Shown here piece after piece: positions 1 to 5,497 of a stretch of DNA of 5,497 nucleotides. A program made the translations under genes and the position numbers. The stretch's first letter is position 1, and every line of letters starts with the position of its first letter. Location of the stretch: contig DATKWS010000089.1 in the NCBI GenBank assembly GCA_035529435.1, positions 1 to 5,497 on the forward strand, in the 5' to 3' direction. This DNA comes from DATKWS01 sp035529435. Its GTDB lineage: Bacteria > Krumholzibacteriota > Krumholzibacteriia > Krumholzibacteriales > Krumholzibacteriaceae. The notes under the pieces are model-generated. The model made no database searches and was not told the DNA's origin. It saw only the letters and a program-made list of their open reading frames with translations.

Positions 1-242
1 ACCAGCTGCATCGAGGGTATCCCGCCACGCGGGAAGGTCAAGCGCATTTTCTCACCGACCTGATCGATATCATCGGCGGCGTACAGGGAGAAAAGGGACT
101 CGGTCTCTTCTACTGGGAGCCCGGGTACATCTCGACGCCGCGACTTGGTTCATCCTGGGAAAATGTCACCCTCTTCGATTTCAACGGGGAGATACTGAAC
201 TCGGTCACCGTCTTCGAAACGCATCCGGTTCGCCCGTTCTGA
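1..242 (+). CDS. Arabinogalactan endo-beta-1,4-galactanase (GH53), C-terminal fragment
   Basis: This is the last 79 codons of a gene that enters from the left edge; reading starts at base 3 and ends at TGA 240-242. The fragment shows blocks characteristic of glycoside hydrolase family 53: GYPATREGQ (fragment residues 5-13), GLGLFYWEP (32-40) and GSSWEN followed by LFDFNG (49-62). In GH53 enzymes the YWEP strand is the last beta-strand of the TIM barrel, and its Trp lines the substrate cleft. The catalytic nucleophile Glu lies one strand earlier and the acid/base Glu further upstream, so both fall outside the window. The family cleaves internal beta-1,4-galactosyl bonds of galactan and type I arabinogalactan. 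The protein stops about 13 residues after the LFDFNG block and carries no binding module or FlgD-like sorting tail, unlike the next gene. The family call is strong; cellular location and activity cannot be judged from the fragment. Confidence 0.88.
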   Translation, partial: QLHRGYPATREGQAHFLTDLIDIIGGVQGEKGLGLFYWEPGYISTPRLGSSWENVTLFDFNGEILNSVTVFETHPVRPF

Positions 243-464
243 TCCGGAAAACCGACACGTACGGTGGAAGATCCACGGCACGCCGGATCGTAAAAACCTT
301 CACGAAAAATTACCGGCGACATGGGAGCTTTAATTCATCCGGGATAACTTAATTGGTTCAATAATTGCAATATAACGCGCTTCGTGAACTATGCTTTCGA
401 GTTGCACGGGACGAGCCGGCGAAGGTACATTTGAATGGAGCGGTTGTCGGTGCTGTCTATTTGT

Positions 465-494
465 TTGAAAACCGATTGAATCAGGGTGTACGAT
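465..494 (+). promoter_or_regulatory. Possible sigma70-like promoter for the repeat-protein gene
   Basis: TTGAAA (465-470) and TACGAT (489-494) are separated by 18 bases and lie about 55 bases before the TTG start. The -35-like box matches the consensus at five of six positions and the -10-like box at four of six. An alternative is TATAAC at 371-376, which lacks a good -35 partner and would give a leader of about 165 bases. Promoter consensus in this lineage is unknown, so this is a weak call. Confidence 0.25.
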
Positions 495-535
495 ATCTGT
501 AACATACCGCGCGATCGCATGATCTCTACGCGCAT

Positions 536-540
536 GGAGG
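536..540 (+). promoter_or_regulatory. Ribosome binding site fixing the TTG start at 548
   Basis: GGAGG lies exactly 7 bases before TTG 548. No ATG in the frame has a comparable site: the next in-frame ATGs (578 and 581) fall inside the hydrophobic signal-peptide core. The same GGAGG-7-start layout occurs at the next two genes, which supports the non-ATG start. Confidence 0.8.
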
Positions 541-547
541 CAGAGCA

Positions 548-2479
548 TTGAAACGTGTAACGATATGTACCACTTTTATGATGGTATTCTCATTGTTTCT
601 CTTCTCCCCATCAATCGATGCCCAGTATCTCGACAATGGATCCCCCGTCAGTACGGCGCCGAGCGGACAGTGGGTCGAGGATATCACGACCGACGGTGCT
701 GAAGGTGCGATTCTCGTATGGGAGGACTGGCGCGGCACCTCCATCGACATCTATGCGCAGCGGTTGAATGAGCGGGGGTATGCCCAGTGGACGATCGACG
801 GGATCGTCATCTGCGGCGCCTCCGGACAACAACAGTATCCCCGGCTGATTCCCGACGGATCGGGCGGTGCCTTCATCACCTGGTCCGACAGTCGCAGCGG
901 CAGCTATGTCGCCTATGCGCAGCGGATCGATGCCGGCGGAAATTCCCTGTGGACGGCCGGCGGCGTTCCCCTCTCGAACTGGGAGGGCTGGCAGCAGTAC
1001 CCCGTGCTCGTACCGGACGGAACCGGCGGAACGATCATCTTCTGGCAGGCCGGTATCGGTTCGGCGGCGGATATCTACGCGCAACGGGTGGATGCCGGCG
1101 GTGCCGTGCAATGGTCCGCGACCGGGAGCGCGGTATGTACCGCGGCGGGAATGCAGTCGGTTTTCCGCGCGATCCCCGACGGTCACGGTGGAGCGATGAT
1201 CAGCTGGACCGATCACCGGGGCTCCGCCGATAACATCTTTGCACAGAGAATCGACTCCGGCGGAGCCGCGCTCTGGACGGTGGACGGCGTCGCGATTTGC
1301 ATCGCCCTGCGTGATCAGAGAAACGCCGGCATCGTTGATGACGGCGACGGCGGCGCGATCATCGCCTGGACGGACTACCGCAACGACACATCGTGGGAAA
1401 TGTACGCGCAACGCGTCGACCCACTCGGGAGCGTTCAATGGACGGCCAACGGCGAATATATCCCCTCGCGCCCCGGTGATGCCACCGACCTCGGCATCGC
1501 ATCCGACGGCGGCGGCGGCGCATATATCGCATGGATAGCCGCCGGGGCGAGTGACAGCCTCTTTGCGGGACGGATCGATGCAGACGGCGCCACCCTCTGG
1601 ACCGCACCCCTCTCACCCGCGGGTACCGGTTCCGTTTCAATTTTGGTATCGGATGGCGCCGGCGCTGCCATCATCTCCTGGGAAACAAGCGGCGATATCT
1701 ACGGCCAGAAGATCGATTCGGACGGTATCGTGGCATGGTCCGAAGGCGGCGTGGCAATCTGCTCGGCGACCGATGCCCAGCAGTATCCCGTCGCCACCTC
1801 CGACGGCTCCGGCGGGATCATCGCCTCCTGGTGGGATTACCGGAACAGCGGCGGCAGCGCATTCGAGGGCGATGTATATGCGGGAAGGATAGACGCGAAC
1901 GGCGACATCGTGGCGACACTCCTGGAAAGCTTCACCGCCTCTCTCGGGTCGAACGCGATCGTGATACGGTGGACACTTTCCCTCATCGACGATGGAACGC
2001 AATTCATCGTACTGCGCGCCGAAACTCCGGGTGGTGACTTTGCCCCCATCGCAGAACCCGAAATTGAGCGGGTCGGCCTCTCGTTCCAATTCTCCGACTC
2101 AAACTGCCGGCCGGGCGCTACGTACCGTTATCGTATCGATGTCGTGGATGACGACGGGCGCGCGGTGCTCTTCGAAACCGACGCCATCTCCGTACCGGCT
2201 GCGTCGGCGATCCTCCATCAGAACCATCCCAATCCCTTCAACCCGTCGACGGCGATCACCTACGTCATTCCGGAGGATGCCCGGGTGACCCTCGATATAT
2301 TCGATGTCGAGGGCAAACCGGTGACGAGGCTCGTCGACACCTTCCAGAAGCACGGACAATACACGGTCAGGTGGAACGGTCTCGATCGCGGCGGAAATCG
2401 CGTCGACGCGGGGGTGTACCTCTACCGGTTTACGGCAGGCAAATCCCGGCTCTCCCGAAAAATGGTGCTATTGAAATAG
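548..2479 (+). CDS. Secreted eight-repeat (probable beta-propeller) protein with FlgD-like C-terminal tail
   Basis: This 643-residue exported protein starts at TTG, chosen for its GGAGG site and the signal peptide that follows (residues 1-25; basic start, hydrophobic core, likely cut after SIDA). Residues about 44-452 hold eight repeats, each with D-G-x7-W, the Asp at 49, 103, 157, 211, 265, 320, 369 and 419. A YAQR-like motif follows, and a second Trp lies ten residues after its third position in repeats 1-7; this Trp is missing in repeat 8. Consensus is roughly DGxGGAIIxWxDxR then DIYAQR(I/V)DxxG. Residues about 455-550 look like an FN3 domain. Residues 555-643 form a FlgD/Ig-like tail with HQNHPNPFNPST, a Trp at 609, AGVYLYRF and a KMVLLK end, as in type IX-like sorting tails. 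No catalytic motif is visible. Function is unknown; a surface binding or scaffold role is inference. The repeats differ clearly at the DNA level, so the amplification is not recent. Confidence 0.9.
   Translation: MKRVTICTTFMMVFSLFLFSPSIDAQYLDNGSPVSTAPSGQWVEDITTDGAEGAILVWEDWRGTSIDIYAQRLNERGYAQWTIDGIVICGASGQQQYPRLIPDGSGGAFITWSDSRSGSYVAYAQRIDAGGNSLWTAGGVPLSNWEGWQQYPVLVPDGTGGTIIFWQAGIGSAADIYAQRVDAGGAVQWSATGSAVCTAAGMQSVFRAIPDGHGGAMISWTDHRGSADNIFAQRIDSGGAALWTVDGVAICIALRDQRNAGIVDDGDGGAIIAWTDYRNDTSWEMYAQRVDPLGSVQWTANGEYIPSRPGDATDLGIASDGGGGAYIAWIAAGASDSLFAGRIDADGATLWTAPLSPAGTGSVSILVSDGAGAAIISWETSGDIYGQKIDSDGIVAWSEGGVAICSATDAQQYPVATSDGSGGIIASWWDYRNSGGSAFEGDVYAGRIDANGDIVATLLESFTASLGSNAIVIRWTLSLIDDGTQFIVLRAETPGGDFAPIAEPEIERVGLSFQFSDSNCRPGATYRYRIDVVDDDGRAVLFETDAISVPAASAILHQNHPNPFNPSTAITYVIPEDARVTLDIFDVEGKPVTRLVDTFQKHGQYTVRWNGLDRGGNRVDAGVYLYRFTAGKSRLSRKMVLLK
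677..1903 (+). repeat. Eight tandem coding repeats, about 54 codons each
   Basis: The D-G boxes of the protein start at bases 692, 854, 1016, 1178, 1340, 1505, 1652 and 1802. Intervals are 54, 54, 54, 54, 55, 49 and 50 codons. All eight units keep D-G followed by Trp at a fixed nine-residue offset from the Asp. Units 6 and 7 are shortened after the first Trp, where the WxDxR segment is lost. Unit 8 has an insertion before its YAGR motif and lacks the second Trp, so it reads as a terminal partial unit. A unit of about 50 residues rich in small residues, with fixed Trp spacing, fits the blade of a beta-propeller, but the fold is inferred. Confidence 0.85.
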
Positions 2480-2483
2480 CCTC

Positions 2484-2511
2484 TTGCACAATCGGATTCG
2501 CATGGTAGAAT
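2484..2511 (+). promoter_or_regulatory. Possible promoter box pair after the repeat-protein gene
   Basis: TTGCAC (2484-2489) and TAGAAT (2506-2511) are 16 bases apart. The -10-like box matches the sigma70 consensus at five of six positions, the -35-like box at only three. It lies about 100 bases before the barrel-protein start and competes with the TAAAAT box at 2566-2571, so only one of the two may be real. Confidence 0.2.
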
Positions 2512-2547
2512 CCGGTGACTCCGGAGGGAATGTCCCGGCATATCCGG

Positions 2548-2561
2548 TATCCCGCGGGATA
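2548..2561. promoter_or_regulatory. 14-base perfect palindrome, possible operator
   Basis: TATCCCGCGGGATA reads the same on both strands. As RNA it could also form a 5-bp stem (TATCC/GGATA) with a CGCG loop. It ends four bases before the TAAAAT box (2566-2571), so it would occupy the spacer between the -35 and -10 regions of a promoter for the barrel-protein gene. That position suits a repressor or spacer-binding activator site. No known regulator motif is recognised. Confidence 0.35.
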
Positions 2562-2565
2562 TATA

Positions 2566-2571
2566 TAAAAT
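2566..2571 (+). promoter_or_regulatory. Candidate -10 box for the outer-membrane protein gene
   Basis: TAAAAT matches TATAAT at five of six positions and lies within an AT-rich run (ATATATATAAAAT). The eight-base string ATAAAATG that contains it recurs before the large gene at 3380-3387. No -35-like sequence is found 17 bases upstream, where the palindrome begins. If used, transcription would start near 2578 and give a short leader of about 35 bases. Confidence 0.3.
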
Positions 2572-2602
2572 GATACGCTGCTCTGACACTCAATCCGATC
2601 GG

Positions 2603-2607
2603 GGAGG
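2603..2607 (+). promoter_or_regulatory. Ribosome binding site fixing the ATG start at 2615
   Basis: GGAGG, within GGGGAGG, lies 7 bases before ATG 2615. It decides between this start and the longer in-frame ATG at 2570, which has no good site and overlaps the TAAAAT box. The shorter form begins directly with a clean signal peptide. Confidence 0.85.
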
Positions 2608-2614
2608 TACGCAG

Positions 2615-3286
2615 ATGCGTCTTTCAATCCGATTCAGCATCGTTTTGGTGCTTTTATTGATTTGTGTCATGCCGAGTATACCGGCCGGCGCCCAGATCCA
2701 GATCAGGGGCGGCGGTTACGGCATCCGCCTGGAACCGGAAGGCGACGATGCCGAGAACTTCAGCAAGGCGAGCTGGGGCGGCGGCCTGTACCTGATAATG
2801 GCTCCTCCCGGTATGTCGGATTTCTTCGCCGGTGTCGCCGGTCTTGATTTCATCAACATGCTCAACCAGACGATCGAATTCCACGAGCAGGTAACGGGAC
2901 TTCGGATCGAGCAGCAGACGAACCAGTGGCTCAGCCGCTTCTACGTCGGCGGGCGCTTCGGCCACCAGGGACACGGCCTCCTGCGTCCCTACGTCGGCGC
3001 GAACCTCGCGCTCAACTACTACACGATCTCGACCGATGTGGTGATTCCCGACGACAAGGATTACGAAAACGAAATCAGGCAGAATCTGGAGAAGAAATCG
3101 GAGTTGGCGTTCGGATTCGATGCCTCACTGGGTATCGAGTTCAACATCAAAGATGTCTTCTGCATCGATGCCGGCGCCAAGTACCTGAAAACATTCTCCG
3201 TTCCCCAGCAGCTCGGACCAGATGCCGAAAAGATCCATCCACAGTACGTTCTGATGTACGTGGGATTCAATATCAGGTTTCAGTAA
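2615..3286 (+). CDS. Outer-membrane beta-barrel-like protein with signal peptide
   Basis: This 223-residue protein is probably exported to the outer membrane. A classical signal peptide (MRLSIRF then a Leu/Val/Ile-rich core) ends at PAGA, with cleavage expected after residue 26. Cys17 is not in a lipobox, so a lipoprotein is unlikely. The mature part has alternating aromatic, glycine-rich strands: GGGLYLIM (55-62), SRFYVGGRFG (107-116), RPYVGANLALNYY (124-136), ELAFGFDASLGIEF (163-176), FCIDAGAKY (182-190) and YVLMYVGFNIRF (211-222). RPYVGANLALNYY is typical of small OMP_b-brl or OmpW-like eight-strand barrels. The chain ends in Phe-Gln, so the usual terminal aromatic is one place early. A charged, probably exposed loop lies at about 145-162. 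The gene stands 135 bases after the repeat-protein gene and runs directly into a terminator, which suggests its own transcript end. Specific substrate or partner is unknown. Confidence 0.85.
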   Translation: MRLSIRFSIVLVLLLICVMPSIPAGAQIQIRGGGYGIRLEPEGDDAENFSKASWGGGLYLIMAPPGMSDFFAGVAGLDFINMLNQTIEFHEQVTGLRIEQQTNQWLSRFYVGGRFGHQGHGLLRPYVGANLALNYYTISTDVVIPDDKDYENEIRQNLEKKSELAFGFDASLGIEFNIKDVFCIDAGAKYLKTFSVPQQLGPDAEKIHPQYVLMYVGFNIRFQ

Positions 3287-3304
3287 GCTGCCGGGGCGGC
3301 TTTT
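3285..3304 (+). terminator. Likely intrinsic terminator overlapping the stop codon of the barrel-protein gene
   Basis: AAGCTGCC pairs with GGCGGCTT around a two- to four-base G-rich loop, with one G-T wobble, and the stem runs into TTTT (3301-3304) and two C. The left arm begins in the TAA stop. The T-run is short, so termination may be partial. The same bases can form a competing hairpin: GGGGC (3293-3297) with GCCCC (3316-3320) and CTTT (3300-3303) with AAAG (3310-3313). Confidence 0.5.
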
Positions 3305-3357
3305 CCATGAAAGAAGCCCCTGTAATTACCATTTTCCCCCCAGGGTAATATTCTCTC

Positions 3358-3386
3358 TGGAATAATTCATTCGTTTGTGATAAAAT
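3358..3386 (+). promoter_or_regulatory. Extended -10 promoter for the large secreted-protein gene
   Basis: TGATAAAAT (3378-3386) fits the extended -10 form TG-n-TAnAAT. A weak -35-like TGGAAT (3358-3363) lies 17 bases before TAAAAT. Transcription would start near 3393, giving a leader of about 53 bases. Just upstream, ATTACC (3325-3330) and GGTAAT (3344-3349) form an inverted repeat with a 13-base spacer that could be a regulator site. The region sits between a terminator and a strong ribosome site, which is the expected place for a promoter. Confidence 0.45.
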
Positions 3387-3433
3387 GCGTTTAGTAACCC
3401 CACCATGATCCGCACCGGAAGGACATTCCAGAA

Positions 3434-3438
3434 GGAGG
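3434..3438 (+). promoter_or_regulatory. Ribosome binding site for ATG 3446
   Basis: GGAGG lies 7 bases before ATG 3446, the same spacing as at the two preceding genes. A second plausible pair lies inside the frame: AAGGAG (3464-3469) 9 bases before ATG 3479. The first is preferred for its identical spacing, but the second would give a more typical signal peptide. Confidence 0.65.
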
Positions 3439-3445
3439 GTATGAC

Positions 3446-5497
3446 ATGCGAACGCTGCTCAGTAAGGAGAAGCAACCGATGAAATCGAGCACCGTTTTCA
3501 CGCTCGCCGTTTGTGCCCTGCTCGCCCTTTCCGGTTCCACGGCAGCCCGCCCGAAAAAGGATGCCGCATTGCGTCCGGTGCAGGCGGTTTCGGATGACGA
3601 GTTCACGGGATTCGATCTTCTGCAGCCCGAGGGTAATACTCCACCTTACTTCACATCGGCGGCGGTCGACACGTACTGCATAGTCTGGTACGACTTCGAG
3701 CAGATGAACTGGCAGGGCTGGACGCAGGTCGACAACACGGCGCAGGAGGACACATTCTGCCACGTGGACGATTTCTCGGGCCTCGGCGGTGGGGCCTATG
3801 GCGGCCTCGTTGCATTGGAGGGCGTGAAGTCGATGTGGTGCGGCGCGCGCGACTGGGACCACCAGATCCCCGGGTATCCCGGGGGCTACGAGTACCTGTG
3901 CCAGTGGTTCGACGCTCCCGGGTACGGCAACGACTGGAACCAGATACTCGTCACCGATCCGATCCCGTTCCAGGGATTCCTGACCTTCTCGTACCATGGA
4001 TACTTCGAATGCGAGCCGAACTACGATAAGATCGTACTGGAATACGACGCCGGTGTCGGCGACTGGACCGAGATCGCACGGTACGACGGCGCCGTGGATA
4101 CCGTCGCCGTTCACGAGCTGCTCCTCAACAAGGCCGCGACGAAGCTCCGCTTCCATTTCACATCGGACGGGGCATGGAGCGACGCTGACGGCCTGTGGAA
4201 TACTGACGGCGCCTTCATCGTCGACGATATCACGATCAGCGACATCGGCGGCGTGATCGATCACGAGGATTTCGAGTCCTGGCCGCTCGGGGCGAAGAGA
4301 CATACGGGCGCCCTGTGGTACGCCGACGTCGAGGGAGAGTACGGAATCAACTCCGGCCTCATGAGCAACCTGCAGGACGATGATCCCTGCAACGACAACT
4401 TCGCCTCGCAGATCGTGTTCATAGTCTATTCCCCACCGGTTGACCCCCCGTGGCCTGGGTTGTTCGATACGCCGTTCTGCAAGGGGAGCGGCAACATCGA
4501 GGCGCCGTGCCAGGATGAATACGTGATGTCCCCTATCATCGATATGACGCGGTACTCGACCTCATGCGACCGGGTTCAGGACGCCGAAATTCCGCCTGGG
4601 GCGCTCGGTAGTCTCGGCGGCGCGTACCTGCGGTTTACGGCCTATGTCGACCTTCCGATAATGAACCTCGTCTTCTACTACTGGGATATCCGCAACATCG
4701 ACGCGGCGGGATGTCCGGGAGAATGGGAGGGGCCGAACTACATGTATTACATGGACTGGGGATACCCGCCCCAGTACCGCTTCGTCACCGAGGACATCGG
4801 CTTCCTGGTCGAGAGCGACAGCATACAGGTCCGGCTCGGGTGCGCCGACATGTGCGATTCTTGGTATGAGGTGTACGGCAACTGCGCCAACCACACGCCG
4901 GCACCCTGGTTCGACAACGTGCGCCTCTACCGCTACGATCTGACCGGCCCACAGTGGAGCTGGCGGGACCTCGATATCTTCCAGGACAACTTCCCCTCGG
5001 GCGCCGACATCGAGAGTTTCGTGCGGGCCGATGCGGCGAACGATCTCCGGTCGACCGATGTCCCGATCGTCGATCCGGGAGATTCGATCGTCGTGGGTTG
5101 TACCTCACCGCTCGGCGGCGGCATCGACACGACCATTGACGGCTGGCCGAAGGTCTACATGCACTGCTACGTGCCGTACATCGGCGATCCGCTCTCGCCG
5201 AAGCCGGACCTCTACGGCCCCCAGCTCGCTGGGAACTACGGGCGCTACGCGAGCGACGACGGGAGCGCCTGGACCGTCCTCCAGTGCGATTACGCGCGCA
5301 CCGGGTCGGGCAGCCCCGTTGCGGATTGGTTCATGATCGATATGAACGACTCGCTCCTCACGAGGGGGTATCAGATAATCTACTACTTCAAGGCATACGA
5401 CCGGGACGGCGAGACCTCGACGCTGCCGGCACAGGCAGAGGAGGCGCCATGGCCGCTGCCTCCCTATTATGATTGGGCCCACGTCCCGTATTTCTTC
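3446..5497 (+). CDS. Large cysteine-rich secreted protein with tandem beta-sandwich modules (3' end missing)
   Basis: The frame stays open for 684 codons and leaves the window without a stop. A hydrophobic segment (residues 15-30) ending in STAA gives a signal peptide, cleaved near residue 34; starting at ATG 3479 instead would remove 11 residues. Two related modules follow. Module 1 (about 83-265) opens with DFEQMNW, contains a LRFHFTSDGAW strand (234-244) and closes with FIVDDITI (257-264). Module 2 (about 275-496) opens with DFESWPL and closes with WFDNVRLY (488-495). The LRF...TDGA...VDDI pattern resembles the MAM/concanavalin-like beta-sandwich found in secreted proteins such as the C-terminal part of immune inhibitor A. 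Residues about 523-660 look like an Ig or FN3-like domain, with GYQIIYYFKAYDRDGE at 641-656. The mature part has 16 cysteines, suggesting disulfides. No HExxH or other catalytic motif is visible. A sorting tail may lie beyond the edge. Exact function is unknown. Confidence 0.88.
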   Translation, partial: MRTLLSKEKQPMKSSTVFTLAVCALLALSGSTAARPKKDAALRPVQAVSDDEFTGFDLLQPEGNTPPYFTSAAVDTYCIVWYDFEQMNWQGWTQVDNTAQEDTFCHVDDFSGLGGGAYGGLVALEGVKSMWCGARDWDHQIPGYPGGYEYLCQWFDAPGYGNDWNQILVTDPIPFQGFLTFSYHGYFECEPNYDKIVLEYDAGVGDWTEIARYDGAVDTVAVHELLLNKAATKLRFHFTSDGAWSDADGLWNTDGAFIVDDITISDIGGVIDHEDFESWPLGAKRHTGALWYADVEGEYGINSGLMSNLQDDDPCNDNFASQIVFIVYSPPVDPPWPGLFDTPFCKGSGNIEAPCQDEYVMSPIIDMTRYSTSCDRVQDAEIPPGALGSLGGAYLRFTAYVDLPIMNLVFYYWDIRNIDAAGCPGEWEGPNYMYYMDWGYPPQYRFVTEDIGFLVESDSIQVRLGCADMCDSWYEVYGNCANHTPAPWFDNVRLYRYDLTGPQWSWRDLDIFQDNFPSGADIESFVRADAANDLRSTDVPIVDPGDSIVVGCTSPLGGGIDTTIDGWPKVYMHCYVPYIGDPLSPKPDLYGPQLAGNYGRYASDDGSAWTVLQCDYARTGSGSPVADWFMIDMNDSLLTRGYQIIYYFKAYDRDGETSTLPAQAEEAPWPLPPYYDWAHVPYFF

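Larger units (their letters stand above)
243..547. other. Intergenic gap with weak regulatory signals, no gene
   Basis: This 305-base stretch has no convincing reading frame; short open stretches lack ribosome sites. It is more AT-rich in its middle (about 330-380) than the flanking genes. Just after the galactanase stop, GATCCGG (241-247) and CCGGATC (283-289) form an outer inverted repeat enclosing a small hairpin GTGGA/TCCAC (264-268/272-276). No T-run follows, so it is a poor intrinsic terminator. A TATAAC box at 371-376 and a TTGAAA-18-TACGAT pair at 465-494 are the best promoter-like strings. The last 40 bases contain a possible hairpin, GCGCG/CGCGC (509-513/529-533), directly before the ribosome site of the next gene. 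Confidence 0.5.

Noticed and set aside
241..289. Inverted repeat after the galactanase stop as an intrinsic terminator
   Set aside because: The outer stem encloses a 35-base loop and no T-run follows on either strand.
299..388. Eight-base inverted repeat TTCACGAA (299-306) / TTCGTGAA (381-388)
   Set aside because: The arms are 74 bases apart and do not extend; a match of this length is expected by chance in a gap of this size.
787..1233. 148-codon plus-strand open frame inside the repeat protein, another frame
   Set aside because: Its product is Arg-rich, low-complexity and out of frame, as expected for a shifted reading of GC-rich repeats.
611..1438. 275-codon minus-strand open frame opposite the repeat protein
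   Set aside because: It mirrors the repeated coding pattern of the + strand gene and has no recognisable domain of its own.
2570..2614. Longer N-terminus for the barrel protein from ATG 2570
   Set aside because: There is no good ribosome site, the ATG overlaps a TAAAAT box, and the extra 15 residues would precede an already complete signal peptide.
2527..3429. GGAATGTCC at 2527-2535 and its reverse complement at 3421-3429, in two neighbouring gaps
   Set aside because: The match does not extend beyond nine bases, and no third copy was found before the TTG gene; chance is a sufficient explanation.
3326..4303. 325-codon open frame on the minus strand opposite the large secreted-protein gene
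   Set aside because: It is antisense to a frame that has a strong ribosome site, signal peptide and recognisable module strands. Its own product has no domain or signal, and long antisense frames are common in GC-rich genes.
1..5497. CRISPR array, tRNA/rRNA, insertion sequence or phage gene
   Set aside because: No spaced identical DNA repeats, no tRNA-like cloverleaf strings, no transposase or integrase motifs and no terminal inverted repeats with target duplications were seen. The only tandem repeats are diverged protein-coding units.

Overview
The window looks like a piece of chromosome from a GC-rich, Gram-negative bacterium, probably an uncultured FCB-superphylum or Eisenbacteria/Krumholzibacteriota-like lineage. 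The main evidence is the C-terminus of the second gene. It carries a PNPFNPST-type FlgD/Ig-like tail ending in KMVLLK, which is typical of secreted proteins in those groups and resembles type IX secretion sorting domains. A small outer-membrane barrel protein and long secreted beta-rich proteins also point to a diderm. The phylum call is inference, because no marker gene is present.

Layout, all genes on the + strand: (1) positions 1-242 hold the 3' end of a GH53 endo-beta-1,4-galactanase, recognised by its GYPAT...EGQ, FYWEP and GSSWEN blocks. (2) 243-547 is a 305-base gap with weak promoter-like and hairpin signals and no gene. (3) 548-2479 encodes a 643-residue exported protein that starts with TTG. 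It has eight DG-x7-W repeats, the first five boxes exactly 54 residues apart, then an FN3-like domain and the FlgD-like tail. (4) 2480-2614 is a gap with a 14-base perfect palindrome next to a TAAAAT box. (5) 2615-3286 encodes a 223-residue outer-membrane beta-barrel-like protein, followed immediately by a likely intrinsic terminator. (6) 3446-5497 is the 5' part (684 codons, no stop) of a large, cysteine-rich exported protein with two related beta-sandwich modules. It runs off the right edge.

Three genes (2, 3 and 4) begin with a signal peptide, and in each the GGAGG core sits exactly 7 nt before the chosen start codon. The gaps of 305, 135 and 159 bases, the terminator after gene 3, and promoter-like boxes ahead of genes 3 and 4 suggest separate transcription units rather than one tight operon. 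The shared theme is the cell envelope: a polysaccharide-degrading enzyme, a repeat protein that is probably surface-exposed, an outer-membrane barrel and a large lectin-like secreted protein. A joint role in galactan binding and breakdown is possible but unproven. No tRNA, rRNA, CRISPR array, insertion sequence or phage gene was seen.
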